Below, piece by piece: positions 49,155 to 64,000 of a stretch of DNA of 64,000 nucleotides (positions are counted from its first letter, which is position 1; each line of letters starts with the position of its first letter). Made by a program: the position numbers and the translations under genes. The notes beneath the pieces were generated by a model, which was not told the DNA's origin, made no database searches, and saw nothing but the letters and a program-made list of their open reading frames with translations. This DNA comes from Nonomuraea pusilla (GTDB lineage Bacteria; Actinomycetota; Actinomycetes; Streptosporangiales; Streptosporangiaceae), in the NCBI RefSeq assembly GCF_900109355.1, contig NZ_FOBF01000009.1, positions 235,538 to 299,537 of the forward strand. The letters run 5' to 3'.

Positions 49155-49439
49155 TTACTTGGCCTTCTCGAGGATCTCCACGACCCTCCACCGCTTGGTG
49201 GCGGAGAGGGGGCGGGTCTCCATGAGCAGCACGCGGTCGCCGACGCCACAGGCGTTGGCCTCGTCGTGCGCCTTGTACTTGGTCGTACGGCGGATGACCT
49301 TGCCGTACAGACGGTGCTTGACGCGGTCCTCGACGGCGACGACGACGGTCTTGTCCATCTTGTCGCTCACGACCAGGCCCTCACGGACCTTGCGGAAGTT
49401 CCGCGCGTTCTCAGTGCCGGTGGTCTCGGTCTCAGCCAT
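49155..49439 (-). CDS. rpsQ: 30S ribosomal protein S17
   Basis: 94 residues; RKVREGLVVSDKMDKTVVVAVEDRVKHRLYGKVIRRT is typical. Overlaps rpmC by 8 bp; last gene of the S10 block. Confidence 0.99.
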   Translation of the reverse strand: MAETETTGTENARNFRKVREGLVVSDKMDKTVVVAVEDRVKHRLYGKVIRRTTKYKAHDEANACGVGDRVLLMETRPLSATKRWRVVEILEKAK

Positions 49440-49668
49440 CGCTCGACTCCTTCTCGACCGTGACGATGCCGAGCTCCCGCTCGCGCATCACGGTGTAGAT
49501 ACGGGCGATCTCGCGGCGGACGGCGCGCAGCCGCCCATGGCTCTCCAACTGACCGGTCGCCGCCTGGAAGCGGAGGTTGAACAGCTCCTCCTTCGCCTCC
49601 TTCAGCTTCTGGACCAGGGTGTCCTGGTCCTCGAGCCGCAGCTCGCCGGCGGTCAGGCCCTTAGCCAT
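49432..49668 (-). CDS. rpmC: 50S ribosomal protein L29
   Basis: 78 residues from the ATG at 49668; KLKEAKEELFNLRFQAATGQLESHGRLRAVRREIARIYTVMRERE is the L29 helix pair at the tunnel exit. A GTG one codon upstream (49671) is an equal candidate. Start overlaps the rplP stop. Confidence 0.98.
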   Translation of the reverse strand: MAKGLTAGELRLEDQDTLVQKLKEAKEELFNLRFQAATGQLESHGRLRAVRREIARIYTVMRERELGIVTVEKESSDG

Positions 49669-50087
49669 CACGCCTCACCCACTTCACGCTTAACGATCTT
49701 GCACTTCATCGGGAGCTTGTGGATCGCGCGCTGAAGCGCCTCGCGGGCGATCGGCTCGGCCACGCCGGACAGCTCGAACATCACGCGTCCGGGCTTGACG
49801 TTGGCGATCCACCACTCCGGAGAACCCTTACCGGAACCCATGCGGGTCTCGGCCGGCTTCTTCGTGAGCGGACGGTCGGGGTAGATGTTGATCCACACCT
49901 TGCCACCACGGCGGATGTGACGGGTCATCGCGATACGAGCGGACTCGATCTGGCGGTTGGTCACGTAGGAGTGCTCAATCGCCTGAATGCCGAACTCGCC
50001 GAAGACGACCCTGGTGCCGCCCTTGGCGGCTCCGCTGCGGTCAGGCCGGTGCTGCTTGCGGTGCTTGACCCTGCGCGGGATCAGCAT
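49668..50087 (-). CDS. rplP: 50S ribosomal protein L16
   Basis: 139 residues; MLIPRRVKHRKQHRPDRSGAAKGG and GSGKGSPEWWIANVKPGRVMFE are diagnostic. Coupled to rpmC. Confidence 0.99.
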   Translation of the reverse strand: MLIPRRVKHRKQHRPDRSGAAKGGTRVVFGEFGIQAIEHSYVTNRQIESARIAMTRHIRRGGKVWINIYPDRPLTKKPAETRMGSGKGSPEWWIANVKPGRVMFELSGVAEPIAREALQRAIHKLPMKCKIVKREVGEA

Positions 50088-50089
50088 GG

Positions 50090-50932
50090 TCAGCTCCCTT
50101 CAGCACCCGGCTGCGCAGCCGGGCCGGTCTCGGGGGCGGCCTGCGCGGCCGCCTCGGTCCTGGGGGCGCGGTCGCCACGGCCACCGCGGCGAGCGCCACC
50201 GGCGCCACCGCGACGCGGACGCTCGCCGCCGCCGCCCCGACGGTCATCACGCTCACGACGCTGGCCGGCACGGGCGCCGGCGGCGGCCGCCTCGCGCTCG
50301 GCGCGGCTCGTCGGAGCCTCACCCTTGTAGATCCACACCTTCACGCCGATGCGGCCGAAGGTGGTGCGGGCCTCGTAGAAGCCGTAGTCGATGTCCGCGC
50401 GGAGCGTGTGCAGCGGCACACGGCCCTCGCGGTAGAACTCCGACCGCGACATCTCGGCGCCGCCAAGACGGCCCGAGCACTGCACCCGGATGCCCTTGGC
50501 GCCGCTCTTCATCGCCGACTGCATCGCCTTGCGCATGGCGCGACGGAACGACACACGGCTGGAGAGCTGCTCGGCCACGCCCTGCGCGACGAGCTGGGCG
50601 TCGATCTCGGGGTTCTTCACCTCGAGGATGTTGAGCTGGACCTGCTTCTTGGTCAGCTTCTCCAGGTCGCCGCGGATGCGGTCGGCCTCCGCGCCGCGAC
50701 GGCCGATGACGATGCCCGGCCGGGCGGTGTGGATGTCGACCTGGACGCGGTCGGTCGTGCGCTCGATCTCCACCTTGGAGATGCCGGCCCGCTCCATGCC
50801 CTTCTGCAGCATGCGGCGGATCGCGACGTCCTCGGCGACGTACGACTTGTACAGCTTGTCGGCGTACCACCGGCTCTTGAAGTCGGTCGTGATGCCGAGG
50901 CGGAACCCGTGCGGGTTAACCTTCTGGCCCAC
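50090..50932 (-). CDS. rpsC: 30S ribosomal protein S3
   Basis: 280 residues from the GTG at 50932 (GQKVNPHGFRLGITTDFKSRW), which overlaps the rplV stop (TAGTG). KH domain around ERTTDRVQVDIHTARPGIVIGRRGAEAD. The last about 65 residues are a disordered Arg/Gly/Ala tail with RGG-like blocks (DDRRGGGGERPRRGGAGGARRG), longer than in enteric S3. Confidence 0.99.
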   Translation of the reverse strand: MGQKVNPHGFRLGITTDFKSRWYADKLYKSYVAEDVAIRRMLQKGMERAGISKVEIERTTDRVQVDIHTARPGIVIGRRGAEADRIRGDLEKLTKKQVQLNILEVKNPEIDAQLVAQGVAEQLSSRVSFRRAMRKAMQSAMKSGAKGIRVQCSGRLGGAEMSRSEFYREGRVPLHTLRADIDYGFYEARTTFGRIGVKVWIYKGEAPTSRAEREAAAAGARAGQRRERDDRRGGGGERPRRGGAGGARRGGRGDRAPRTEAAAQAAPETGPAAQPGAEGS

Positions 50933-51285
50933 TATCGGGTCCTTCCCTTCGGCTCGCGGGACTCCACGATCACAGTGATGTGGCTCGTCCGCTTGTTGAT
51001 CCGATAGGCACGACCCTGGGCACGCGGACGGAACCGCTTCAGCGTCGGGCCCTCGTCGACCCACGCGCGGCTCACGACCAGCGTCTGGGGGTCGAGATTG
51101 AAATTGTGCTCTGCGTTCGCCACGGCGCTCGAGAGCACCTTGTAGATCGGCTCGCTCGCCGACTGGGGAGCGAACTGCAGCACGGCCTGCGCCTCCGAAG
51201 CGGGCAGCCCGCGAATAAGGTCCACCACGCGGCGGGCCTTCTGGGGCGTGACGCGGACGAACCGCGCCTGAGCCCTGGCTTCCAT
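50932..51285 (-). CDS. rplV: 50S ribosomal protein L22
   Basis: 117 residues; tunnel protein. ARFVRVTPQKARRVVDLIRGLP and the beta-hairpin KRFRPRAQGRAYRINKRTSHITVIV are conserved. Confidence 0.99.
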   Translation of the reverse strand: MEARAQARFVRVTPQKARRVVDLIRGLPASEAQAVLQFAPQSASEPIYKVLSSAVANAEHNFNLDPQTLVVSRAWVDEGPTLKRFRPRAQGRAYRINKRTSHITVIVESREPKGRTR

Positions 51286-51313
51286 CGCTTACTCCTCTGA
51301 CTTCTGAAGGCTG

Positions 51314-51592
51314 CTATCGCCGGCTGCGGCGGTCTTCCTTGACGTGGCTGCGGAACGTCCGCGTGGGGGCGAACTCACCGAGCTTGTGGCCGATCATGGA
51401 GTCGGTGACGAACACCGGGACGTGCTTGCGGCCGTCGTGCACGGCGATCGTGTGCCCGATCATGTCGGGAACGATCATGGAGCGCCGCGACCACGTCTTG
51501 ATGACGTTCTTGGTGCCCTTCTCGTTCTGGGCGTCCACCTTCTTCTGCAGGTGGTCGTCCACGAAGGGACCCTTCTTAAGGCTACGTGGCAT
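51314..51592 (-). CDS. rpsS: 30S ribosomal protein S19
   Basis: 92 residues, MPRSLKKGPFVDDHLQKKV to HVKEDRRSRR, canonical. Confidence 0.99.
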   Translation of the reverse strand: MPRSLKKGPFVDDHLQKKVDAQNEKGTKNVIKTWSRRSMIVPDMIGHTIAVHDGRKHVPVFVTDSMIGHKLGEFAPTRTFRSHVKEDRRSRR

Positions 51593-51603
51593 TTCGGCTG
51601 CTC

Positions 51604-52440
51604 CTACCGCTTCTTCCTCTTGCTCCGACGACGGATGATCAGCCGGTCGCTGGGCTTGTTGGCCTGACGGGTGCGGCCCTCGGGCTTGCCCTTCGGGTTC
51701 ACCGGGTGGCGACCACCGGAGGTCTTGCCCTCACCACCACCGTGCGGGTGGTCCACCGGGTTCATGGCGACACCGCGGACGGTGGGGCGCTTGCCCTTCC
51801 ACCGCATACGGCCGGCCTTGCCCCAGTTGATGTTGGCCTGCTCGGCGTTGCCGACCTGGCCGACCGCGGCGCGGCAGCGCACGTCCACCATGCGCATCTC
51901 ACCGGACGGCATACGCAGCGTGGCGTACTGGCCCTCCTTGGCGAGGAGCTGGATCTGAGCGCCCGCGGAGCGGCCGAGCTTGGCGCCGCCACCCGGACGG
52001 AGCTCCACCGCGTGGATGAAGGTACCGGTCGGGATGTTGCGCAGCGGCAGGCAGTTGCCCGGCTTGATGTCGGCGGCAGGGCCGTTCTCGATACGGTCGC
52101 CCTGCTTCAGGCCGGTCGGCGCGATGATGTAGCGCTTCTCACCGTCGGCGTAGTGCAGCAGAGCGATGTTGGCGGTGCGGTTGGGGTCGTACTCGATGTG
52201 AGCGACCTTGGCCGGGATGCCGTCCTTGTCGTGCCTCCGGAAGTCGATGATCCGGTAGGCGCGCTTGTGACCGCCGCCCTGGTGGCGAGCGGTGACTCGG
52301 CCGTGTACGTTCCGGCCGCCCTTGCTGTGAAGGGGTGCAAGCAGCGACTTCTCGGGGGTGCTGCGGGTGATCTCGGAGAAGTCCGAGACACTCGACCCGC
52401 GGCGACCCGGAGTCGTCGGCTTGTACTTACGGATGCCCAT
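51604..52440 (-). CDS. rplB: 50S ribosomal protein L2
   Basis: 278 residues; MGIRKYKPTTPGRRGSSV start, GRVTARHQGGGHKRAYRIIDF, and the peptidyl-transferase-near loop GVAMNPVDHPHGGGEGKTSGGRHP. Confidence 0.99.
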   Translation of the reverse strand: MGIRKYKPTTPGRRGSSVSDFSEITRSTPEKSLLAPLHSKGGRNVHGRVTARHQGGGHKRAYRIIDFRRHDKDGIPAKVAHIEYDPNRTANIALLHYADGEKRYIIAPTGLKQGDRIENGPAADIKPGNCLPLRNIPTGTFIHAVELRPGGGAKLGRSAGAQIQLLAKEGQYATLRMPSGEMRMVDVRCRAAVGQVGNAEQANINWGKAGRMRWKGKRPTVRGVAMNPVDHPHGGGEGKTSGGRHPVNPKGKPEGRTRQANKPSDRLIIRRRSKRKKR

Positions 52441-52477
52441 CTTTTTCGTTCATCCTTCGTCGGTTACATGGGTGAGC

Positions 52478-52527
52478 CCGCCGCACGGGCGTGCGGCGGT
52501 CTCATCCCCGCGGGCCTTGCGGCCCGC
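52478..52527 (-). other. Double hairpin between rplW and rplB
   Basis: CCGCCGCAC / GTGCGGCGG (52478-52499, 9-bp stem) and GCGGGCC / GGCCCGC (52510-52527, 7-bp stem), both with 4-nt loops, in the 102-bp gap. An internal border in the S10 operon; no T-tract. Confidence 0.6.
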
Positions 52528-52542
52528 TCATTTCTCAGGCTG

Positions 52543-52845
52543 CTAGCCGATCTGACCGAAGATGTCGATCCGATCGCCCTCGACCAGGCTCACGATCGCG
52601 CGCTTGGTGTCGGGACGCTTGCCGAAGCCGGCGCGGGTGCGCTTGCGCTTGCCCTGCCGGTTGATCGTGTTCACGCTGGTGACCTTGACCCCGAAGATCT
52701 GCTCAACGGCGATCTTGACCTGGGTCTTGTTCGCGGTCTTCTTCACCAGGAACGTGTACTTGTTGTTCTCATCGATCAGGCCGTAGCTCTTCTCAGAGAC
52801 GACCGGCTTGATGATGATGTCGCGCGGGTCGGCGATCTTCTCCAT
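52543..52845 (-). CDS. rplW: 50S ribosomal protein L23
   Basis: 100 residues; docking site for trigger factor and SRP at the tunnel exit. IIKPVVSEKSYGLIDENNKYTFLV and KKTANKTQVKIAVEQIFGVKV conserved. Overlaps rplD by one base. Confidence 0.99.
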   Translation of the reverse strand: MEKIADPRDIIIKPVVSEKSYGLIDENNKYTFLVKKTANKTQVKIAVEQIFGVKVTSVNTINRQGKRKRTRAGFGKRPDTKRAIVSLVEGDRIDIFGQIG

Positions 52846-53504
52846 CAGGCGTCTGCTCCTTCGCTAGAACCGGCCGACGCGGAAAGCCGCGCCACGACCT
52901 GCTCGTACGCCTCCTGGGTGAAGACCACGTCGTCGTTGACGAGCACGTCGTACGTGTTGAGCTGCCCCGCGTCCAGCAGGTGGACCTCGGGCGCGTTACG
53001 CAGGCTCAGCGCGGTCAGGTAGTCGGACTCGTCGATCACGACGAGCACGCGCGGAGCCTGGGTGACCTTGCGAAGGGCCTCCAGCGCCGTCTTGGTCTTC
53101 GGGGTCTCCCCCGTGACCAGCGAGCTGACCACGTGGACGCGACCGCCGCCGGCCCTGTCGGAGAGGGCGCCGCGGAGAGCGGCGGCCTTCATCTTCTTGG
53201 GCGTGCGCTGCGAGTAGTCGCGCGGAACCGGGCCGTGGACGGTGCCACCGCCGGCGAACTGCGGGGCGCGGGTCGAGCCCTGACGGGCGCGGCCGGTGCC
53301 CTTCTGGCGGTACGGCTTCTTGCCGCCGCCGCTGACCTCACCGCGGGTCTTGGCCTTGTGCGTGCCCTGCCGGCGAGCGGCGAGCTGGGCCGTGACCACC
53401 TGGTGGATCAGGGGGACGTTGACCTTGGCGCCGAAGATGTCTTCGGGCAGGTCAACCGTGCCGGTCTTGGCACCGCCGGCGTCGAGGACGTCAATGCTTG
53501 TCAC
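52845..53504 (-). CDS. rplD: 50S ribosomal protein L4
   Basis: 219 residues from a GTG; the tunnel loop KTRGEVSGGGKKPYRQKGTGRARQGSTRAPQFAGGG is conserved. In enterics L4 represses the S10 operon. Overlaps rplC by 4 bp (GTGA). Confidence 0.99.
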   Translation of the reverse strand: MTSIDVLDAGGAKTGTVDLPEDIFGAKVNVPLIHQVVTAQLAARRQGTHKAKTRGEVSGGGKKPYRQKGTGRARQGSTRAPQFAGGGTVHGPVPRDYSQRTPKKMKAAALRGALSDRAGGGRVHVVSSLVTGETPKTKTALEALRKVTQAPRVLVVIDESDYLTALSLRNAPEVHLLDAGQLNTYDVLVNDDVVFTQEAYEQVVARLSASAGSSEGADA

Positions 53505-54154
53505 TTCGCAGCCCCCTTCTTGGCAGCGGTGCGGACGAGGACCAGGCTGCCGTTGGCGCCGGGGATCGCACCCTTGATCAGGATGAGGCCCTTCTCGGCG
53601 TCGACGGAGTGAACCTTGAGGCTCTGCACGGTGGTGCGGACGTTACCCATCCGACCAGCCATGCGCAGACCCTTGAAAACGCGGCCCGGGGTGGCGCAGC
53701 CACCGATGGAACCCGGCGAACGGTGCTTGCGCTGCGTACCGTGCGACGCGCCCAGACCACCGAAGCCGTGCCGCTTCATGACACCGGCGAAGCCCTTGCC
53801 CTTGCTCTTGCCCGTCACGTCGACGAACTGGCCCGCCTCGAAGGTGTCGGCCAGCAGCTCCTGGCCCAGGGTGTAGTCGCTCGCGTCGTCGGTGCGGATC
53901 TCCGCGAAGTAACGGCGCGGGGTGATGTCGTGCTTACGCAGGTAGTCGCCGAGCGGCTTGTTGACCTTCCGGGGGTCGACCTGCCCGAAGCCGAGCTGGA
54001 CGGCGGAGTAGCCGTCCTTCTCTGCGGTGCGGACGCGGGTCACCACACACGGACCGGCCTCGACCACGGTCACCGGCACGAGCCGGTTGTCCGCGTCGAA
54101 GACCTGGGTCATGCCGAGCTTCTTGCCCAGGACGCCCTTGATCGTCTTAGCCAT
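53501..54154 (-). CDS. rplC: 50S ribosomal protein L3
   Basis: 217 residues; GVLGKKLGMTQVFDADNRLVPVTVV start, and the long loop RHGFGGLGASHGTQRKHRSPGSIGG with the Gln methylated in other bacteria. Confidence 0.99.
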   Translation of the reverse strand: MAKTIKGVLGKKLGMTQVFDADNRLVPVTVVEAGPCVVTRVRTAEKDGYSAVQLGFGQVDPRKVNKPLGDYLRKHDITPRRYFAEIRTDDASDYTLGQELLADTFEAGQFVDVTGKSKGKGFAGVMKRHGFGGLGASHGTQRKHRSPGSIGGCATPGRVFKGLRMAGRMGNVRTTVQSLKVHSVDAEKGLILIKGAIPGANGSLVLVRTAAKKGAAK

Positions 54155-54168
54155 GTCAGTGCGTTCCC

Positions 54169-54477
54169 TCAGAGCTTGATCGAAATGTCGACACCCGCGG
54201 GGAGGTCGAGCCGCATGAGCGAGTCAACCGTCTTGGGGGTCGGGTCGATGATGTCAATCAGCCGCTTGTGCGTGCGCATCTCGAAGTGCTCGCGGCTGTC
54301 CTTGTACTTGTGCGGCGAGCGGATGACGCAGTACACGTTCTTCTCGGTCGGCAGCGGCACCGGGCCCGCGACCTTCGCGCCAGTCCGCGTCACCGTCTCG
54401 ACGATCTTCTTGGCCGAGCTGTCGATGACCTCGTGGTCATAGGCCTTAAGCCGGATGCGGATCTTCTGTCCCGCCAT
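54169..54477 (-). CDS. rpsJ: 30S ribosomal protein S10 (NusE)
   Basis: 102 residues; KIRIRLKAYDHEVIDSSAKKIVETV to DLPAGVDISIKL. Also the NusB/NusG partner in transcription antitermination. First gene of the S10 block after a 260-bp gap. Confidence 0.99.
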   Translation of the reverse strand: MAGQKIRIRLKAYDHEVIDSSAKKIVETVTRTGAKVAGPVPLPTEKNVYCVIRSPHKYKDSREHFEMRTHKRLIDIIDPTPKTVDSLMRLDLPAGVDISIKL

Positions 54478-54600
54478 AGTGGCCTCGGTGTCCTTCGCTG
54501 TCGTCTGAAAAAGTATCGTGCGGCCTGTTGCCGCTGATCTTGCAGGTCAGCCCTGCATGGCCCCACGAGACAGACGTGGTGGATCTGTCGTTTTCTTCCG

Positions 54601-54670
54601 TGATCCGGCAGTTACTTCGGTCACTGTCCGAAGTGACTGCTGGATCACGGGCTCTCCCGTGGAGCCCGTG
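54601..54670 (-). terminator. Long hairpins between tuf and rpsJ
   Basis: TGATCCGGCAGTTACTTCGG (54601-54620) pairs with 54628-54647 in a 20-bp stem with two G:T-type mismatches and a 7-nt loop. CACGGGCTC / GAGCCCGTG (54646-54670) forms a second 9-bp stem that shares two bases with the first, so the two partly exclude each other. They lie in the 260-bp leader of the S10 operon. Confidence 0.65.
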
Positions 54671-54692
54671 GGCTGGGCTCTCGCGGTGCGGC

Positions 54693-54719
54693 GGCCGGCC
54701 CCCGTGGGAGGGGCCGACC
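54693..54719 (-). terminator. Terminator-like hairpin after tuf
   Basis: CGGCCCC and GGGGCCG (54696-54716) pair with flanking GG/CC, about 20 nt after the tuf stop. GC-rich, no T-tract. Confidence 0.6.
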
Positions 54720-54737
54720 GCCGCCCCGGCGATCGTG

Positions 54738-55931
<1,194 letters not shown>

Positions 55932-56003
55932 TGGTTCTCTCCTTGAGAATCTGACTGACTTTCGTCTACACACTCGGGCCCGGGATAACCCGAACCCCTA
56001 GGC

Positions 56004-56029
56004 GGTGGGGTGGCTCGCGCCACCCCACC
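56004..56029 (-). other. Hairpin between fusA and tuf
   Basis: GGTGGGGTGGC and GCCACCCCACC form a perfect 11-bp stem with a 4-nt loop, 17 nt after the fusA stop. It may let tuf be expressed at a different level from fusA. Confidence 0.65.
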
Positions 56030-56045
56030 AGGGACCGGAACTTAC

Positions 56046-58145
<2,100 letters not shown>

Positions 58146-58171
58146 TTCTCTCGCGTCCTCGTCGTCTCGTC

Positions 58172-58199
58172 TCCTGCGGGGGGCGAACCCCCCGCAGGA
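58172..58199 (-). other. Hairpin between rpsG and fusA
   Basis: TCCTGCGGGGGG and CCCCCCGCAGGA form a perfect 12-bp stem with a CGAA tetraloop. A second, CCACCGC / GCGGTGG (58232-58249), begins 1 nt after the rpsG stop. Confidence 0.65.
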
Positions 58200-58250
58200 C
58201 CCCCGAAGGGGAGATTTGGTCTGTGTTCAGACCACCGCTGGAGCGGTGGA

Positions 58251-58721
58251 TTACCAGCGGTAGTGGGCGAAGGCCTTGTTGGACTCGGCCATCTTGTGGG
58301 TGTCCTCGCGCTTCTTCACGCTCGCCCCGAGGCCGTTGCTGGCGTCGAGGAGCTCGTTCATCAGGCGCTCGGTCATGGTCTTCTCGCGGCGGGCGCGGGA
58401 GTACTGCACCAGCCAGCGCAGGGCCAGGGTGGTGCTGCGCGCCGCGCGCACCTCGACCGGCACCTGGTAGGTCGCGCCACCGACACGACGGCTGCGGACC
58501 TCAAGGGTGGGCTTGACGTTGTCAAGCGCGCGCTTCAGGGTGACGACCGGGTCGTTGCCCGTCTTGTCCCTGCAGCCCTCAAGAGCGCCGTAGACGATCG
58601 ACTGCGCGATGGAGCGCTTACCGTCGAGGAGCACCTTGTTGATCAGGGCGGTGACCAGCGGCGAGCTGTAAACCGGGTCAGCCATGAGCTGACGACGGCC
58701 AGGAGAACCCTTACGAGGCAT
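58251..58721 (-). CDS. rpsG: 30S ribosomal protein S7
   Basis: 156 residues; MPRKGSPGRRQLMADPVYSSPLVTALINKVLLDGK to AFAHYRW. Organiser of the 30S head. 2 bp after rpsL. Confidence 0.99.
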   Translation of the reverse strand: MPRKGSPGRRQLMADPVYSSPLVTALINKVLLDGKRSIAQSIVYGALEGCRDKTGNDPVVTLKRALDNVKPTLEVRSRRVGGATYQVPVEVRAARSTTLALRWLVQYSRARREKTMTERLMNELLDASNGLGASVKKREDTHKMAESNKAFAHYRW

Positions 58722-58723
58722 TG

Positions 58724-59098
58724 TTAGCTCTTCTCCTTCTTCGCGCCGTAGCGGCTACGGGCCTGCTTGCGGTTGCGGACACCCTGGGTGTCGAGCGAAC
58801 CGCGGATGATCTTGTAGCGAACACCAGGCAGGTCCTTCACACGACCGCCACGCACGAGCACGATGGAGTGCTCCTGCAGGTTGTGGCCCACACCGGGGAT
58901 GTAGGCCGTGACCTCGATGCCGTTCGTGAGCCGAACGCGGGCCACCTTGCGCAGTGCCGAGTTGGGCTTCTTCGGGGTGGTGGTGTAGACGCGCTGGCAC
59001 ACGCCGCGCCGCTGCGGACTCCCCTTGAGGGCAGGAGTCTTGGTCTTCGCGACCTTGTCCTGCCGGCCCTTACGGACCAACTGCTGAATAGTGGGCAC
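58724..59098 (-). CDS. rpsL: 30S ribosomal protein S12
   Basis: 124 residues from the GTG at 59098 ((M)PTIQQLVRKGRQDK). CGGAG ends 5 nt before it; a GTG two codons upstream (59104) overlaps that motif and is unlikely. Streptomycin-site sequences TTTPKKPNSALRKVARVRL and PGVGHNLQEHSIVLVRGGRVKDLPGVRY are wild type in pattern (Lys after P-K, and K in GRVKDL). Confidence 0.99.
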   Translation of the reverse strand: MPTIQQLVRKGRQDKVAKTKTPALKGSPQRRGVCQRVYTTTPKKPNSALRKVARVRLTNGIEVTAYIPGVGHNLQEHSIVLVRGGRVKDLPGVRYKIIRGSLDTQGVRNRKQARSRYGAKKEKS

Positions 59099-59323
59099 TG
59101 CCACTCCGTTTCGTGCCTTGGCCGGTGTTACGTCATTGTGCTGCGATTCGCAGGTGCTGCCGGTGTCATGACCTGCTGGTTTTCCCCGCTTCCGCGCCCC
59201 CGCGCTCGGGCGTGTCGCGCGATTCGCACAGACACATCCGCCGAGGACTGCGAGCCAGGGATTCAGCCGCCGCTCCTGTATGAGCGCACAGCCGAGAGCC
59301 CGCCAGAGCGGGCACGATGCTCA

Positions 59324-59352
59324 AGACTACCCAGGCCCGAGCGACACGTCAA
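59324..59352 (-). promoter_or_regulatory. Promoter of the str operon (rpsL-rpsG-fusA-tuf)
   Basis: On the minus strand TTGACG (59352-59347) and TAGTCT (59329-59324) with exactly 17 bp between. Predicted start about 59317. Confidence 0.8.
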
Positions 59353-59636
59353 AACGGCGCGACAAAGCAGACAAGCTTGTGTCGCCCCGGGTCGCCAGCG
59401 CCTATCCATCAAGCGCATCTACAGCTCCGCCGCACATGATATAGCCCCCGACCCCGCTCGCGCGCCCCTTCCCCCACCCCGGAAGGCAGCCGCACGCGTA
59501 CGAGTCGATGAACACCCGGAGAACCGGCCGCCCGGCGGCTCAGGCCGCCGCCCACGGGCGGGCCGGCGGCCCCGAGGCAACCGCCGCGGAGAGCCGCCGG
59601 AGGACGTGGAGACGCCCCCACAGGGCCGGGAACGGC

Positions 59637-59675
59637 GAAGCGCCCGGCTCCCCCCGAAGAGGAACCGGGCGCTTC
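59637..59675 (-). terminator. Terminator of rpoBC
   Basis: GAAGCGCCCGG and CCGGGCGCTTC form a perfect 11-bp stem with a purine/pyrimidine-biased 17-nt interior, 16 nt after the rpoC stop. No long T-tract follows. Confidence 0.75.
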
Positions 59676-59690
59676 GCGCTGTACGGCTGT

Positions 59691-63566
<3,876 letters not shown>

Positions 63567-63583
63567 TAGATTCCCCTTTTTGA

Positions 63584-64000
63584 TCAGACCTCGTCGACGG
63601 ACATCGCGCCCTCATTCGGGCGCCGTGCCAGATCGATGCCGAGCTCCTCCGCGGCGCGGAAGACGTCCTCGTCGGTGTCGCGCATCTCGATGGACATGCC
63701 GTCGCTGGAGAGCACCTCGACGTTGAGGCACAGCGACTGCATCTCCTTGATGAGGACCTTGAAGGACTCGGGAATGCCCGGCTCGGGAATGTTCTCGCCC
63801 TTGACGATGGCCTCGTAGACCTTCACGCGGCCCAGGACGTCGTCGGACTTGATCGTGAGCAGCTCCTGCAGGGCGTAGGCGGCGCCGTACGCCTCCAGCG
63901 CCCACACCTCCATCTCACCGAACCGCTGGCCGCCGAACTGGGCCTTACCGCCCAGCGGCTGCTGCGTGATCATGGAGTACGGGCCGGTCGAACGCGCGTG
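63584..64000 (-). CDS. rpoB: DNA-directed RNA polymerase beta subunit, C-terminal 138 residues
   Basis: The frame is open through the window end and reads HARSTGPYSMITQQPLGGKAQFGGQRFGEMEVWALEAYGAAY, the clamp-anchor region just before the RpoB C-terminus, and ends MSVDEV. The N-terminal part, including the rifampicin region, lies outside the window. Confidence 0.99.
   Translation of the reverse strand, partial: HARSTGPYSMITQQPLGGKAQFGGQRFGEMEVWALEAYGAAYALQELLTIKSDDVLGRVKVYEAIVKGENIPEPGIPESFKVLIKEMQSLCLNVEVLSSDGMSIEMRDTDEDVFRAAEELGIDLARRPNEGAMSVDEV

Larger units (their letters stand above)
59105..59690 (-). other. rpoC to rpsL intergenic region
   Basis: About 585 bp without a supported gene. 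From the rpoC side it holds a terminator hairpin, about 250 bp of GC-rich sequence with nothing recognised, the rpsL promoter (59324-59352), a hairpin GCCCGC / GCGGGC at 59298-59313 that would sit at the very 5' end of the mRNA, and a leader of about 220 nt. Confidence 0.6.

Overview
The window is a high-GC actinomycete chromosome segment. Gene order and architecture suggest Streptosporangiales (a Streptosporangium or Nonomuraea type organism); the genus is inference only. GTG and TTG starts are common, GC at third codon positions is very high, genes are densely coupled, and groESL carries a CIRCE operator.

Right half (about 35-64 kb), almost all on the minus strand: the conserved transcription and translation supercluster. 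In transcription order it holds rpoB (3' part), rpoC, rpsL-rpsG-fusA-tuf (str), rpsJ to rpsQ (S10), rplN to rplO (spc), secY-adk-map, infA-rpmJ-rpsM-rpsK-rpsD-rpoA-rplQ (alpha) and truA. Strong hairpins without U-tracts sit at nearly every module border. A DUF1707 gene and an opposite-strand hydrolase interrupt the map to infA stretch.

Middle (20-35 kb): rplM-rpsI-glmM on minus, flanked by accessory plus-strand genes. On one side are three consecutive membrane-anchored surface proteins: a CAP-domain protein, a 387-residue protein and a 2048-residue protein. The last two are paralogues. Each has a long disordered repetitive N-terminal tail, one membrane segment and the same small Cys-pair domain outside. 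A relic of the giant gene's 3' end lies downstream and is read antisense as the last codons of truA. On the other side a 1049-residue NACHT NTPase follows a four-gene ABC exporter operon. This is the most novel part of the window.

Left part (1-17 kb): a minus-strand housekeeping run with acpS, nnrDE (NAD(P)HX repair), alr, a hydrolase, tsaE, a lipoprotein-like protein with a class F-like sortase, tsaB, rimI and tsaD (t6A modification). coaA diverges from acpS. Beyond lie a tandem YCII protein, a long coiled-coil protein that switches from 11- to 7-residue repeats, a THUMP-like methyltransferase, a divergent marR/epimerase pair sharing a palindromic operator, and groES-groEL (3' end cut by the window edge).

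At least nine genes have a TANNNT hexamer 6-8 nt before the start codon, the pattern of leaderless actinobacterial mRNAs. No rRNA, tRNA, insertion sequence or CRISPR array was seen.
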